A DNA stretch of 64,000 bases, taken from positions 755,912-819,911 of the forward strand of contig NZ_RCZB01000001.1 in NCBI RefSeq assembly GCF_006438785.1. The letters run 5' to 3'. Source of the DNA: Rhodanobacter glycinis. GTDB lineage: Bacteria; Pseudomonadota; Gammaproteobacteria; Xanthomonadales; Rhodanobacteraceae. The notes beneath the pieces are model-generated. The model searched no databases. It was not told the DNA's origin and was given only the letters and a program-made list of their open reading frames with translations. A program made the translations under genes and the position numbers. Positions 19,359 to 30,424 of this stretch are shown piece after piece. The number at the start of each line of letters is the position of its first letter. Position 1 is the stretch's first letter.

Positions 19359-20270
19359 TCACAAGCCCGCTGCGACTGCAGTTTCGGCCACTGTGGACAG
19401 AAACTGCTGCAAGGCAGGGGCAGGATCGTCGGCGCGGCAGGCCACCGCCAGCAACAGGTACGCATCAGAGTCTTCCAGCGGTACGTAGCTGACCCCGGCC
19501 AGTCGCACCGTCCGCATGCTGGCCGGTACAAGAGCCAGTCCCAGACCTGCGGCGACGAGCGCCAGCAAACCATTGATCTGCTGCGCATGCTGGGCGATCG
19601 TTGGCTGAAAGCCGGCTCGGGTCGCCAGCTTCACCAGTCGATCGTAAAGAGTGGCGGCCAGTTCACGTGGTTGCGAAACAAAGGCATCGTCGGCGACTTC
19701 AGCCAGACGCAAGCTGCTGCGGCCCGCCAGCGGGTGACCAGCGGGCAGGGCAAGCAACAGCGGCTCGCGATCAATCACGCTCAGCCGCAAACGTCGGGCA
19801 TCCTGCGCATGAAGCGGTTCGTCGCGAACAAAACCGACGTCGATCTCGCCAGCCAGCAGTGCGGCGAACTGGGGCTCGGTATACATCTCGCTGAGTTTCA
19901 GGCGGACATTGGGCGCGATCTGGCCGTAACGCAGCAAGGCTTGCGGCAGTGCCGGATGAAATGAGACAGAGACCGTGTACGCCAGGCGCAGCTGACCGCT
20001 GTAACCGGCAGCGGCGGCGGTTACCTGGCTACGCGCCTCATCAGCCTTGGTCAGGATCTGTCGGGCCTGTTCCAGGAACACCCGGCCCGGTTCGGTCAGC
20101 GCCACATGGCGCTTGGTGCGTTCCAGCAGACGCACGCCAAGATCCTGCTCAAGCGACTGGATCTGTTGCGACAGAGGTGGCTGCGAAAGATGCAGACGCA
20201 GGGCCGCACGGGTAAAGCTCAGCTCTTCGGCGACGGCCACAAAATAGCGCAGCTGGCGGAAATCGAACAT
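19359..20270 (-). CDS. LysR-family transcriptional regulator
   Basis: A 303-residue regulator. The N-terminal winged helix is FRQLRYFVAVAEELSFTRAALRLHLSQPPLSQQIQSLEQDLGVRLLERT. The effector domain includes GEIDVGFVRDEP and a typical hinge, similar to the BenM/CatM/CbbR type. The effector is unknown. It faces away from the candidate small RNA and fadH; the AT-rich stretch at 20281-20335 between it and the small RNA likely carries divergent promoters, so it could control itself and the RNA. The nearest metabolic target is fadH, but that gene points the same way and has its own upstream region. Confidence 0.9.
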   Translation of the reverse strand: MFDFRQLRYFVAVAEELSFTRAALRLHLSQPPLSQQIQSLEQDLGVRLLERTKRHVALTEPGRVFLEQARQILTKADEARSQVTAAAAGYSGQLRLAYTVSVSFHPALPQALLRYGQIAPNVRLKLSEMYTEPQFAALLAGEIDVGFVRDEPLHAQDARRLRLSVIDREPLLLALPAGHPLAGRSSLRLAEVADDAFVSQPRELAATLYDRLVKLATRAGFQPTIAQHAQQINGLLALVAAGLGLALVPASMRTVRLAGVSYVPLEDSDAYLLLAVACRADDPAPALQQFLSTVAETAVAAGL

Positions 20271-20342
20271 ATAGCCATATCGAATTAATCAGGCGCTAAA
20301 TATATATTAGATACTTTATTGCGTCGATCATAAACTCTCTCT

Positions 20343-20470
20343 CGTCCCGCCACTTCCCCTCCCCCTAGTGGCGGCGGCCCTCGCCCCGCAGCGACGCTAA
20401 ATACGATATCTGGTTCAACTCCCCCCCTGAGCCCATATCGATGCGTCTCCCCTGCGGGGCGCTTTCTTTT
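20343..20470 (+). ncRNA. Candidate sX13-like small RNA with C-rich loops
   Basis: A run of stems whose loops are almost pure C. Stem 1 is CCGCCACT/AGTGGCGG (20347-20354 with 20367-20374), loop TCCCCTCCCCCT. A small TCGC/GCGA stem has loop CCCGCA. Stem 2 is CGATAT...GGTTCA with TGAGCC...ATATCG (20404-20440), loop ACTCCCCCCC. Stem 3, GCGTCTC/GGGGCGC (20443-20462), ends in TTTCTTTT, a normal terminator. The DNA before it is AT-rich, with a weak possible -10 at 20331-20336. Xanthomonas sX13, an Hfq-independent regulator acting through C-rich loops on G-rich ribosome-binding sites, has this architecture. Homology by sequence was not tested, and the 5' end is approximate. Confidence 0.65.
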
Positions 20471-20475
20471 GTGTT

Positions 20476-20508
20476 CCGGCGCCGCTGCCTTTCAGACAGC
20501 GGCGCCGG
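20476..20508. terminator. Long perfect hairpin after fadH
   Basis: CCGGCGCCGCTG and CAGCGGCGCCGG form a 12-bp perfect stem with a 9-base loop, 18 bases past the fadH stop. Neither strand has a strong U-run after it, so it is either a Rho-independent-like stop of low quality or an mRNA end stabiliser. Confidence 0.5.
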
Positions 20509-20526
20509 TGTGTCTGGTCGATGGAA

Positions 20527-22629
<2,103 letters not shown>

Positions 22630-22887
22630 TCAGGCCAGCAGCTGATGCACCAGAGCGATATAGCGGCGCATGGCTTCCTCTTCGGGCACGCTGTTCAATT
22701 GCGCCCACGCCTCATGCTTGGCGGTGCCCACAAAATCGAAGAAGCCCGGTTGGGTGCGACGCAGATCGCCCTCCGAACCCTGCTTGTAGAGAGCATAGAG
22801 CTTCAGCAGGGTATCGTTGTCAGGGCGCGTGCCCAGTTGCTGGATGTCCTTGGCGGCCTGCTCGAACTCGCGGCGAAGATCAGTCAT
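22630..22887 (-). CDS. Acyl-CoA-binding protein (ACBP)
   Basis: An 85-residue four-helix protein that binds and carries long-chain acyl-CoA in the cytoplasm. LREFEQAAKDIQQLG, then DNDTLLKLYALYKQGSEGD with the family's Y-K-Q-x-x-x-G-D signature, then the later AW and EEEAMRRYIALV helix are all present. ATG 22887 gives the normal ACBP length; longer in-frame starts add an unlikely leader. It lies 84 bases upstream of fadH on the same strand and is probably co-transcribed, linking acyl-CoA supply to beta-oxidation. It is divergent from cmk. Confidence 0.9.
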   Translation of the reverse strand: MTDLRREFEQAAKDIQQLGTRPDNDTLLKLYALYKQGSEGDLRRTQPGFFDFVGTAKHEAWAQLNSVPEEEAMRRYIALVHQLLA

Positions 22888-22997
22888 GGGGTGGATCGGA
22901 CATGGCTTGTTTACCAAGGAGACCGGGTAGATAGCACGCGTCCGGGGCGGGGTCAACGCGTTAAACTCCCGCTTTTCCCGTTCAGCCAGGAATCGTC

Positions 22998-23681
22998 ATG
23001 AGCCATGCCCCATCCGCCGTCCCCGTACTCACAATCGACGGGCCGTCGGGATCGGGCAAGGGCACCATCAGCGCGCTGGTGGCCGAACGGCTGGGCTGGC
23101 GGCTGCTGGATTCAGGGGCCTTGTACCGTGCGGTGGGCTACGCCGCTGGCATGGCCGGACTGGACCTGTCGGACGTGGAAGCGATGACCCGCTGTGCGCA
23201 TGGCACGAAGATCCAGTTCCGGCCGGCGATGGATGCCGGCGAGACACGAGTGGTCGTCAACGGGCACGACGCCACCGACGAGCTGCGCACCGAAACTGCC
23301 GGCGCCGCGGCTTCGGCCATCGCCTCGATGCCCTCGGTGCGCGAGGCCCTGGTGGCGTTGCAGCTGGGTTTCCGCAAGGCGCCCGGTCTGGTAGCCGACG
23401 GGCGCGACATGGGCACGGTGATCTTTCCCGATGCGGCGTACAAGGTTTTCCTCACGGCGAGCGCTGCCGAGCGCGCGAAAAGACGCTATAAGCAGTTGAA
23501 GGAAAAGGGACTCAGCGTTACACTTGGCGGCCTTCAGCGTGAAATTGAGGCGCGTGACAGTCGCGATGCATCGCGCGCGGTCGCGCCACTCAAGCCTGCC
23601 GAGGATGCCTTGCTGGTGGATACCACTGGCATGGGGATCGACGAGGTGGTCGCGAAAGTACTTGCCGTCGTGCAGCCATGA
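22998..23681 (+). CDS. cmk: Cytidylate kinase
   Basis: A 227-residue kinase that makes CDP and dCDP from CMP and d[28 protein letters not shown] is the P-loop. [15 protein letters not shown] binds the nucleotide, [16 protein letters not shown] is the conserved R-D-x-G-T motif, and [25 protein letters not shown] is the lid and C-terminal signature. AGGAA precedes the start. cmk directly before rpsA is the common proteobacterial order. Confidence 0.98.
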   Translation: MSHAPSAVPVLTIDGPSGSGKGTISALVAERLGWRLLDSGALYRAVGYAAGMAGLDLSDVEAMTRCAHGTKIQFRPAMDAGETRVVVNGHDATDELRTETAGAAASAIASMPSVREALVALQLGFRKAPGLVADGRDMGTVIFPDAAYKVFLTASAAERAKRRYKQLKEKGLSVTLGGLQREIEARDSRDASRAVAPLKPAEDALLVDTTGMGIDEVVAKVLAVVQP

Positions 23682-23705
23682 ACCGGCTACGCGACGGTTT
23701 CTGCG

Positions 23706-23728
23706 CTCCTGCTACGGCAGGAGGTTTT
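23706..23728 (+). terminator. Hairpin with UACG tetraloop between cmk and rpsA
   Basis: CTCCTGC-TACG-GCAGGAG is a 7-bp stem closed by a C(UACG)G tetraloop, an unusually stable loop, then GTTTTGG. It lies 24 bases after cmk. It may terminate cmk or partly attenuate into rpsA; the short T-run makes complete termination doubtful. Confidence 0.45.
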
Positions 23729-23857
23729 GGTCAACGGTGACGACGGTCGGTTCTTTGATGAACCACCCGAACGCACCCTCAACCGGTGGACCGGAAAGTT
23801 CGTGCGCAACACACCAGAGCGCAACGGATCACGGTCTTTTCCCACTATGGAATCAAC

Positions 23858-25534
23858 ATGACTGAAAGTTTTGCCGAACTGTTTGAACAGAGCCAACAGG
23901 CTATCTCCAAGCTGAAGCCCGGCGCCATCGTCACCGGCATCGTTGTGGAAATCCGCAATGACGTCGTCGTGATCAATGCTGGCCTGAAGAGCGAAGGCAT
24001 CGTCCCGATCGAGCAGTTCAAGAGCGAGGACGGCGTGCTGGAGGTGCAGGTAGGCGACGAGGTGAAGGTAGCCCTCGAAGCTTTGGAAGACGGTTTCGGC
24101 GAGACCAAGCTGTCGCGCGAGAAGGCCAAGCGCTCGATGGTGTGGGACGACCTGGAGCAGGCGTTCGACAAGGAAGAGACGATCAAGGGCATGATCTCGG
24201 GCAAGGTCAAGGGTGGTTTCACCGTCGACATCAAGGATGTCCGTGCGTTCCTGCCAGGTTCGTTGGTCGATGTGCGCCCGGTGCGCGAGCCGACCTACCT
24301 CGAGGGCAAGGAACTCGAGTTCAAGATCATCAAGCTGGACCGCAAACGCAACAACGTGGTGGTCAGCCGCCGCGCCGTCGTCGAGACCGAGTTCTCCGAG
24401 GAGCGCGAGAAGCTGCTTGAGCGTCTGACCGAGGGCGCTGTGGTCAAGGGCACCGTCAAGAACCTCACCGACTACGGCGCGTTCGTGGATCTGGGTGGCA
24501 TCGACGGCCTGCTGCACATCACCGACATGGCGTGGAAGCGTGTGCGTCATCCGTCCGAAGTGGTCAACGTCGGCGACGAGCTGGACGTGCGCGTGCTGAA
24601 GTACGACAAGGAGCGCAACCGCGTTTCGCTGGGTCTGAAGCAGCTGGGCGACGACCCGTGGGTCGCCATCGCCCGTCGTTACCCGGTCGGCAGCCGCCTG
24701 TTCGGCAAGGTCTCCAACGTCACCGATTACGGCTGCTTCGTCGAGATCGAGCCGGGCGTGGAAGGCCTGGTGCACGTGTCCGAAATGGACTGGACCAACA
24801 AGAACGTCAACCCGGCCAAGGTGGTTCAGGTCGGTGACGAGACCGAAGTGACCGTGCTGGACGTCGACGAGGAGCGTCGCCGCATCTCGCTGGGTATCAA
24901 GCAGACCCGCTCGAACCCGTGGGAAGCCTTCGCCGCGATGCACAAGAAGGGCGACAAGGTCTCCGGCCAGATCAAGTCGATCACCGATTTCGGCGTGTTC
25001 ATCGGCCTGGACGGCGGCATCGACGGTCTGGTGCACCTGTCCGACATCTCCTGGCAGATGTCCGGCGAAGACCTGGTTCGCAACTTCAAGAAGGGTGACG
25101 AAATCGAAGCCGTGGTGCTGGCGGTTGATCCGGAGCGTGAGCGCATCTCGCTGGGCATCAAGCAGATGGAGCAGGACCCGTTCGGCCAGTTCATGGCAGC
25201 GAATCCGCGCGGCACCATCGTCAACGGCACCGTCAAGGAAGTCGATGCGAAGGGTGCGGTGATCGATCTGGGCGAGGGCGTCGAGGGTTACCTGCGCGCC
25301 AACGACATCGCCAAGGAGCGCATCGAGGATGCCACGCTGCATCTGAAGGTGGGCGACAAGGTCGAGGCCAAGTTCACCGGTATGGACCGCAAGGGTCGCC
25401 AGCTGGCGCTCTCGATCCGCGCGAAGGACGAGGAAGATGTGCCGGAGGCAGCGGCGGTCGACTATGCGTCCGCAGCCAGCGGTACAACCAAGCTTGGTGC
25501 GTTGCTCAAAGAGCAGTTCAACAAGGCTGACTAA
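23858..25534 (+). CDS. rpsA: 30S ribosomal protein S1
   Basis: A 558-residue protein that brings mRNA to the 30S subunit. Six S1 RNA-binding repeats are visible. Typical units are [59 protein letters not shown] and [33 protein letters not shown] 23858 gives [12 protein letters not shown], the standard beginning; an upstream in-frame start at 23786 would add 24 residues in the leader. The 176-base leader could hold the autoregulatory region S1 binds in other bacteria, but I see no defined operator. A strong terminator follows. Confidence 0.98.
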   Translation: MTESFAELFEQSQQAISKLKPGAIVTGIVVEIRNDVVVINAGLKSEGIVPIEQFKSEDGVLEVQVGDEVKVALEALEDGFGETKLSREKAKRSMVWDDLEQAFDKEETIKGMISGKVKGGFTVDIKDVRAFLPGSLVDVRPVREPTYLEGKELEFKIIKLDRKRNNVVVSRRAVVETEFSEEREKLLERLTEGAVVKGTVKNLTDYGAFVDLGGIDGLLHITDMAWKRVRHPSEVVNVGDELDVRVLKYDKERNRVSLGLKQLGDDPWVAIARRYPVGSRLFGKVSNVTDYGCFVEIEPGVEGLVHVSEMDWTNKNVNPAKVVQVGDETEVTVLDVDEERRRISLGIKQTRSNPWEAFAAMHKKGDKVSGQIKSITDFGVFIGLDGGIDGLVHLSDISWQMSGEDLVRNFKKGDEIEAVVLAVDPERERISLGIKQMEQDPFGQFMAANPRGTIVNGTVKEVDAKGAVIDLGEGVEGYLRANDIAKERIEDATLHLKVGDKVEAKFTGMDRKGRQLALSIRAKDEEDVPEAAAVDYASAASGTTKLGALLKEQFNKAD

Positions 25535-25555
25535 TCGCAAGCACGAGCCTGACGC

Positions 25556-25583
25556 GGGGCGGCACATCGCCGCCCCGTTGTTT
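25556..25583 (+). terminator. Intrinsic terminator after rpsA
   Basis: GGGGCGGC (25556-25563) pairs with GCCGCCCC (25569-25576) around a 5-base loop and is followed by GTTGTTT. It lies between rpsA and ihfB. Confidence 0.8.
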
Positions 25584-25606
25584 CATGTCACGGACATTGG
25601 GGTCCC

Positions 25607-25906
25607 ATGACCAAATCCGAATTGATCGAGGCGCTGGCCAGACGCCAGACTCACCTTGCGTTTGCCGACGTCGAAATGGCTGTCAAGAGCGTGATCGAGC
25701 AGATGAGTCATGCCTTGGCTCATGGCGAACGCATCGAAGTGCGTGGTTTCGGCAGTTTTGCGCTGCACTACCGACCACCGCGCATGGGCCGCAATCCCAA
25801 AACGGGCGAAGCCGTGGCGTTGCCTGGCAAGCACGTTCCGCATTTCAAGCCGGGCAAGGAACTGCGCGAACGCGTGAACCTGGATCTGGACCAGCAAGCT
25901 ATCTGA
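25607..25906 (+). CDS. ihfB: Integration host factor subunit beta
   Basis: A 99-residue DNA-bending protein that pairs with IHF-alpha. It starts [43 protein letters not shown] is the DNA-binding beta-arm signature with the intercalating proline in RNPKTGE. IHF helps sigma-54 promoters loop to their activators, so it is a plausible contributor to the PEP-CTERM promoter in this window. The gene stands between two terminators and is probably mostly transcribed alone. Confidence 0.97.
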   Translation: MTKSELIEALARRQTHLAFADVEMAVKSVIEQMSHALAHGERIEVRGFGSFALHYRPPRMGRNPKTGEAVALPGKHVPHFKPGKELRERVNLDLDQQAI

Positions 25907-25937
25907 CCAAGCAGATAGACATCGCAGGAAAGTTGTC

Positions 25938-25976
25938 AGAAGGCAGGCGACGCAAGTCGGTTCTGCCTTCTTTTTT
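25938..25976 (+). terminator. Intrinsic terminator after ihfB
   Basis: AGAAGGCAG (25938-25946) and CTGCCTTCT (25963-25971) form a perfect 9-bp stem followed by six T residues in total. Confidence 0.9.
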
Positions 25977-26076
25977 GCCTGCAATACAGCAAGATCCGGA
26001 TATCGCCCTGAATCATGGCCGCATGGATCGCCCCTGTTGCCTGTGCCTGTCACAGCCAATCGGGTAAAGTCGCGAC

Positions 26077-26334
26077 ATGCGATTGCTCGCCATCATCATC
26101 CTGCTTATTTTCATCGCCGCCGGCGTCGTATTGGGCGCGCTCAATGCCGACATGGTCGGCTACGATTTCTCGTTCACCCAGATGCAGCTACCCAAGGGCG
26201 CTGCCTTGCTGGGTGCGGTGGTTGTCGGCTGGCTGCTTGGCGGCCTTACCGCGTGGTTCGGGGTCAGCTCAAGACAGCGCCGTCAGCGCCGCCAGCAACT
26301 GCATGCGGACAAGAAGCCGCTGGCCAAGCTATGA
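26077..26334 (+). CDS. lapA: Lipopolysaccharide assembly protein LapA
   Basis: An 85-residue inner-membrane protein of the LapA/YciS family. Two membrane segments (residues about 3-23 and 42-62) flank the conserved NADMVGYDFSFTQMQLPKGAALL stretch, and a basic tail follows (RQRRQRRQQ). By family knowledge it acts with LapB in controlling LpxC stability and LPS supply. It overlaps lapB by 4 bases (ATGA). Confidence 0.92.
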   Translation: MRLLAIIILLIFIAAGVVLGALNADMVGYDFSFTQMQLPKGAALLGAVVVGWLLGGLTAWFGVSSRQRRQRRQQLHADKKPLAKL

Positions 26335-27503
26335 ATCTCCTTTATGTGCTGGTGCCATTGGTTCCAGTAGCGTTTGTCCTGGGCTGGTGGGCCTCTCGTC
26401 AGGCCGGCGCACGTCGTTCCGGTGCTGAAGTCAGCGAACTTTCCTCGGACTATTTTCGCGGTCTGAATTACCTGCTCAACGAAGAGCAGGACAAGGCGAT
26501 CGAAGTCTTCCTCAAGCTGGCCGAATACAACCGCGATACGGTCGAGACGCACCTGGCGCTGGGCAACCTGTTTCGCCGTCGCGGTGAAGTGGATCGAGCG
26601 ATCCGCCTGCATCAGCATCTGGTTTCACGGCCGGGCCTGTCCGATGCGATGAAGACCGTGGCCTTGCTGGAGCTCGGCGAGGATTACATGCGCGCCGGCC
26701 TGCTCGATCGCGCCGAAGCGCTGTTCTCCGACCTGGTTGCGATGGACGCCCATGCGCCATCGGCGTTGCGCCATCTGATTGCGATTTACCAGCATGAACG
26801 CGACTGGCACAAGGCGATCGAGCATGCGCGCCGGCTGGAGGTGATGACCGGCGAAGACGAGGCGCCGATGATCGCCCAGTTCTACTGCGAACTGGCCGAC
26901 CGTTCGCGCCAGCATGGTGCTCGCGCCGAAGCCCGCGACTATCTGCATCAGGCGTTCGAGTGCCAGCTCGATTGCGTGCGTGCGTTCATGCTGACCGGTC
27001 GCTTGCAATCCGAGGACGGTCATCATGACGAGGCGGTGACCGCTTACGAAGCCGCGGTGAATGCCGACATCGCGTTCACTCCGGAAATCCTGCCGCCGTT
27101 GCTCAACAGCTACGCCCGTTCACAGCAAATGGAGCGCGCCGAAAGTTTCCTGCGTGACATGCTGGGGCGATACCACGGCGTTTCACCGGTGCTTGCGCTG
27201 ACCCACCTGTATCGGCAGCGCGATGGCGAGCGGGCGGCAATCGACTTCCTCACCGCGCAGTTGCGCCAGCGACCATCGGTACGCGGCCTGATGGCGCTGA
27301 TCGACGCGACCATGGACAAGATCGAGGGCGAGGCGCGCGAAAATTTCCTGATCCTGCGCGACCTCACCCACAAGCTGCTGGAAGGCCAGGCGATGTACCG
27401 CTGCAGCCGCTGCGGCTTCGGTGCCAAGGCACATCACTGGCAGTGCCCCAGCTGCAAGAGCTGGAGTACGATCCGTCCGATCCACGGCGTCGCCAGCGAG
27501 TGA
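26331..27503 (+). CDS. lapB: Lipopolysaccharide assembly protein LapB
   Basis: A 390-residue inner-membrane-anchored TPR protein that regulates LPS synthesis by presenting LpxC to FtsH. The N-terminal anchor is NLLYVLVPLVPVAFVLGWW. The DYFRGLNYLLNEEQDKAIEVFL segment starts the TPR array. The C-terminal rubredoxin-like metal site is YRCSRCGFGAKAHHWQCPSC with two CxxC pairs. The true start at 26331 overlaps lapA; longer in-frame readings start within lapA. It is followed by polysaccharide genes with 7 bases of spacing, coupling LPS control to O-antigen synthesis. Confidence 0.95.
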   Translation: MNLLYVLVPLVPVAFVLGWWASRQAGARRSGAEVSELSSDYFRGLNYLLNEEQDKAIEVFLKLAEYNRDTVETHLALGNLFRRRGEVDRAIRLHQHLVSRPGLSDAMKTVALLELGEDYMRAGLLDRAEALFSDLVAMDAHAPSALRHLIAIYQHERDWHKAIEHARRLEVMTGEDEAPMIAQFYCELADRSRQHGARAEARDYLHQAFECQLDCVRAFMLTGRLQSEDGHHDEAVTAYEAAVNADIAFTPEILPPLLNSYARSQQMERAESFLRDMLGRYHGVSPVLALTHLYRQRDGERAAIDFLTAQLRQRPSVRGLMALIDATMDKIEGEARENFLILRDLTHKLLEGQAMYRCSRCGFGAKAHHWQCPSCKSWSTIRPIHGVASE

Positions 27504-27510
27504 CCGAGGC

Positions 27511-28539
27511 ATGAGGATGTACATGGCCATCGGATGGTTGCCCGCAGCGTTTCTGATCACCTGGTTGCTGGTGCGTGGAGCCATCGGCTACGCGCATCGA
27601 CGCGGCATGCTTGATCAACCCGGCCAGCGCCGTTCGCATCGTCTGCCGACTCCGCGTGGCGGTGGTATCGGCATCGTCATCGCGATGCTGGCCTGCCTGC
27701 CCGGGACGCTGTGGGGACTGCCCGCGGCATGGCCGTCCAGCGTCATCGCGGGCCTGTTCGTTGCACTTTTCCTGGTGGCGCTGGCGGGCTGGTGGGACGA
27801 CCATCGCGCCTTGCCAATATTGCCGCGGCTAAGCGCACAGCTGCTGGGTGCTGGTGTGTTTTCGTTCACCCTGGTAATGACCGACTTGTCGTGGTGGTGG
27901 TTGCCGGTGTTGCTGGTTGGCGGGGTGTGGAGCATCAACCTGCACAACTTCATGGACGGCATAGACGGGTTGTTGGCACAGCAGGCCATCTTCGTCGGTT
28001 GCGGTCTGGCATGGCTGGCGTGGGCAGCTGCGCAACCGGCGCTGGCGATCGCTGCGGCCAGCCTGGCGGCTGCAGCACTGGGCTTCGGCTACTACAACCG
28101 CCCCCCGGCGAGCATCTTCATGGGTGATGTTGGCAGTGGCAGCATCGGCCTGCTGATCTTTGCGTTCAGCGCGATGCTGTGGCGGGTGGATCATGCCTTG
28201 CTGTGGCCAGCACTGATCCTGTCATCGGCGTTCGTGGTCGATGCCAGCCTGACCTTGTTGACGCGCATATGCAGCGGACGTCGCTGGTACACTGCGCATC
28301 GCGAGCATCTGTACCAGTGGCTGGTGCGTCGCGGTGCAACCCATGCGCGGGTGGATGTCGCCTATCTGAGCTGGAATCTGCTGATTGCGGCACCGTCGGC
28401 TTGGTTGGCCTGCAGTCATCTGCGAATGGCGCTGCCGGTTACCATGGTCATCTATCTGGGGGCGGCAGCAACCTGGCTGTCACTGAAACGTCGCTGCCTG
28501 CGACGACACCGGCCCAAGGCACCCCATGTCACTGCGTAA
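27511..28539 (+). CDS. Undecaprenyl-phosphate sugar-1-phosphate transferase (WecA/WbpL type)
   Basis: A 342-residue polytopic enzyme, about ten membrane segments, that starts O-antigen or capsule repeat synthesis by attaching an amino sugar phosphate to undecaprenyl phosphate. RSHRLPTPRGGGIGI, the catalytic WWDDHRALP, HNFMDGIDGLLAQQ and MGDVGSGSIG are the MraY/WecA-family motifs. HREHLYQWLVRRG is typical of the WbpL branch. Met codons at 27511 and 27523 are both possible starts; AGGA upstream favours 27523. It overlaps the next gene, a WbpM-like dehydratase, by 14 bases, the usual WbpL-WbpM pairing. Confidence 0.88.
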   Translation: MRMYMAIGWLPAAFLITWLLVRGAIGYAHRRGMLDQPGQRRSHRLPTPRGGGIGIVIAMLACLPGTLWGLPAAWPSSVIAGLFVALFLVALAGWWDDHRALPILPRLSAQLLGAGVFSFTLVMTDLSWWWLPVLLVGGVWSINLHNFMDGIDGLLAQQAIFVGCGLAWLAWAAAQPALAIAAASLAAAALGFGYYNRPPASIFMGDVGSGSIGLLIFAFSAMLWRVDHALLWPALILSSAFVVDASLTLLTRICSGRRWYTAHREHLYQWLVRRGATHARVDVAYLSWNLLIAAPSAWLACSHLRMALPVTMVIYLGAAATWLSLKRRCLRRHRPKAPHVTA

Positions 28540-30424
28540 ATTCGTCGGCATAATCCATCCTCGCATCGCGGTCGTGCTTCACGACCTGGCGGTGACCGCG
28601 ATCGCCTGGTGGATCGCCAAGTTGCTGCGCTATGCCTTGAACCAGGACGAGATCGTCAGCTTCCAGCTGTTGGAATTCCCGATCGTATTGCTGGTGCAGA
28701 GTCTGATCTTCCGCTGGACCGGGCTGTACAAGAGCGTCTGGCGTTTTGCCAGCTTGCCGGACCTGTGGAACATCCTGCGTGCGTCGCTCACGGGAGCGGT
28801 GGCGATCTACGTCGGCTTGTTCCTGTACAACCGCCTCGAAGGCGTGCCGCGCTCGGTGCTGCTGCTCTATCCGGTCCTGCTCGCGGTGTTGCTGGGGGCG
28901 CCGAGGCTGGCTTATAGGTACTGGAAAGACAGCCGCAATGACCTGTTGCACAACCAGACCGTGAAACGCGTCCTCATCGTCGGCGCGGATCGCGCTGGCG
29001 AGGTCCTCTCGCGCGATCTTCGTCACGACAGTCGCTATGCCGTGGTCGGCTTCGTCGACGACAAGACCAGCCTGCGCGGCGCCAGCATCAACGGTCACCC
29101 GGTGCTGGGTCGTTTCGATCAGTTGCCCGAGGTGGCGCGCGAAGCGGCGGTAGACATGCTGCTGATCGCGCTGCCGGGGGCGTCGACTGTCGAGATGCGG
29201 CGCGTGGTATCGCTATGCGATGAAACCGACCTGCCTTACCGGACGGTACCGCGGCTCGAAGACGTGGTCGCCGGCAGGGCCCAGTTCAACCAGATCAAGG
29301 AGGTGGCGATCGAGGACCTGCTCGGCCGCGACACCGTGGAACTGGACTGGACCGCGATCCGCGAAACCCTCAGCGCACGTCGCGTGCTGGTGACCGGCGG
29401 CGGTGGCTCGATCGGTTCAGAGTTGTGCCGGCAGGTGGCGCGGCTGGGTGCGCAGTCGCTCACCGTGGTGGAGCAGAGCGAATACAACCTCTACCGGATC
29501 ACTCAGGAACTTCGCGCAGATTTTCCGGAACTGATCCTCGAAGGCATTCTTGCCAATTGCGGCGATCTCCCGGCGATGCAGAAGGCATTCGCCGAGGTCA
29601 TGCCGCAGGTGGTGTTCCATGCAGCGGCTTACAAGCATGTGCCGATGCTGCAGGGACAACTGCGCGCGGCATTCCGCAACAACGTGCTGGGCACGCGCAC
29701 GGTGGCCGACGTGGCCCGCGAGTTCGGGGTCGAGTGTTTCGTGCTGATCTCCACCGACAAGGCGGTCAACCCGACTAGCGTGATGGGTGCGTGCAAACGC
29801 GTTGCCGAGATCTATTGCCAGAACCTCAACGCCCATGCCGACACCCGTTTCATGACGGTACGTTTCGGCAATGTGCTGGATTCGGCCGGCTCGGTGGTTC
29901 CGCTGTTCCGGCGGCAGATCCGCGACGGCGGTCCGGTCACCGTGACCCACCCGGAAATTTCCCGCTATTTCATGACGATCCCGGAGGCCTGTCAGCTGAT
30001 CCTGCAGACCGCGAGCATCGGCAAAGGCGGCGAGATTTTTGCGCTCGACATGGGCGAGCCGGTGAAGATCCGCGATCTGGCCGAACAGATGATCCGCCTC
30101 GCCGGCAAGAAGCCGGGCAGCGAGATCCCAATCGTGTACACCGGCCTGCGTGCCGGTGAAAAGCTGTTCGAGGAACTGTTTCATCCGCTGGAAAACTACA
30201 GCGCCACCGCGCACGCCAAGATCTTTCTCGCGCAACATCGCGAAGTATCGTGGGAGCTGTTGCAGGCGCTGCTGCACAAGGCTGCCGAAGCGGTTGATGT
30301 TTTCAATGAGGAAGAACTTCGCCGCTGCGTGTCCAGCCTGCTGCCTTCGTTCCGCTGGAGCGAATCGGCACAGCCGGACAATGTTGTGTCGATCCGTCGT
30401 GCCAACCCGGAGATCAGTGAGTGA
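28526..30424 (+). CDS. Nucleotide-sugar 4,6-dehydratase, WbpM/CapD type
   Basis: A 632-residue membrane enzyme. Four N-terminal membrane segments (to about residue 120) precede a Rossmann domain (RVLIVGADRAGEVL, residues about 149-162) and an extended SDR domain starting RVLVTGGGGSIGSE (about residue 289). In the active site the usual Tyr is Met: SVMGACKR (about residue 418), the MxxxK variant of WbpM/FlmA-type 4,6-dehydratases. By family knowledge it makes UDP-4-keto-6-deoxy sugars for surface polysaccharide, feeding the WbpL-type transferase upstream. It overlaps galU by 4 bases. Confidence 0.92.
   Translation: MSLRKFVGIIHPRIAVVLHDLAVTAIAWWIAKLLRYALNQDEIVSFQLLEFPIVLLVQSLIFRWTGLYKSVWRFASLPDLWNILRASLTGAVAIYVGLFLYNRLEGVPRSVLLLYPVLLAVLLGAPRLAYRYWKDSRNDLLHNQTVKRVLIVGADRAGEVLSRDLRHDSRYAVVGFVDDKTSLRGASINGHPVLGRFDQLPEVAREAAVDMLLIALPGASTVEMRRVVSLCDETDLPYRTVPRLEDVVAGRAQFNQIKEVAIEDLLGRDTVELDWTAIRETLSARRVLVTGGGGSIGSELCRQVARLGAQSLTVVEQSEYNLYRITQELRADFPELILEGILANCGDLPAMQKAFAEVMPQVVFHAAAYKHVPMLQGQLRAAFRNNVLGTRTVADVAREFGVECFVLISTDKAVNPTSVMGACKRVAEIYCQNLNAHADTRFMTVRFGNVLDSAGSVVPLFRRQIRDGGPVTVTHPEISRYFMTIPEACQLILQTASIGKGGEIFALDMGEPVKIRDLAEQMIRLAGKKPGSEIPIVYTGLRAGEKLFEELFHPLENYSATAHAKIFLAQHREVSWELLQALLHKAAEAVDVFNEEELRRCVSSLLPSFRWSESAQPDNVVSIRRANPEISE

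Noticed and set aside
23687..25567. 626-codon minus-strand frame across rpsA
   Set aside because: Antisense shadow of the six S1 repeats; its own repetitiveness comes from them.
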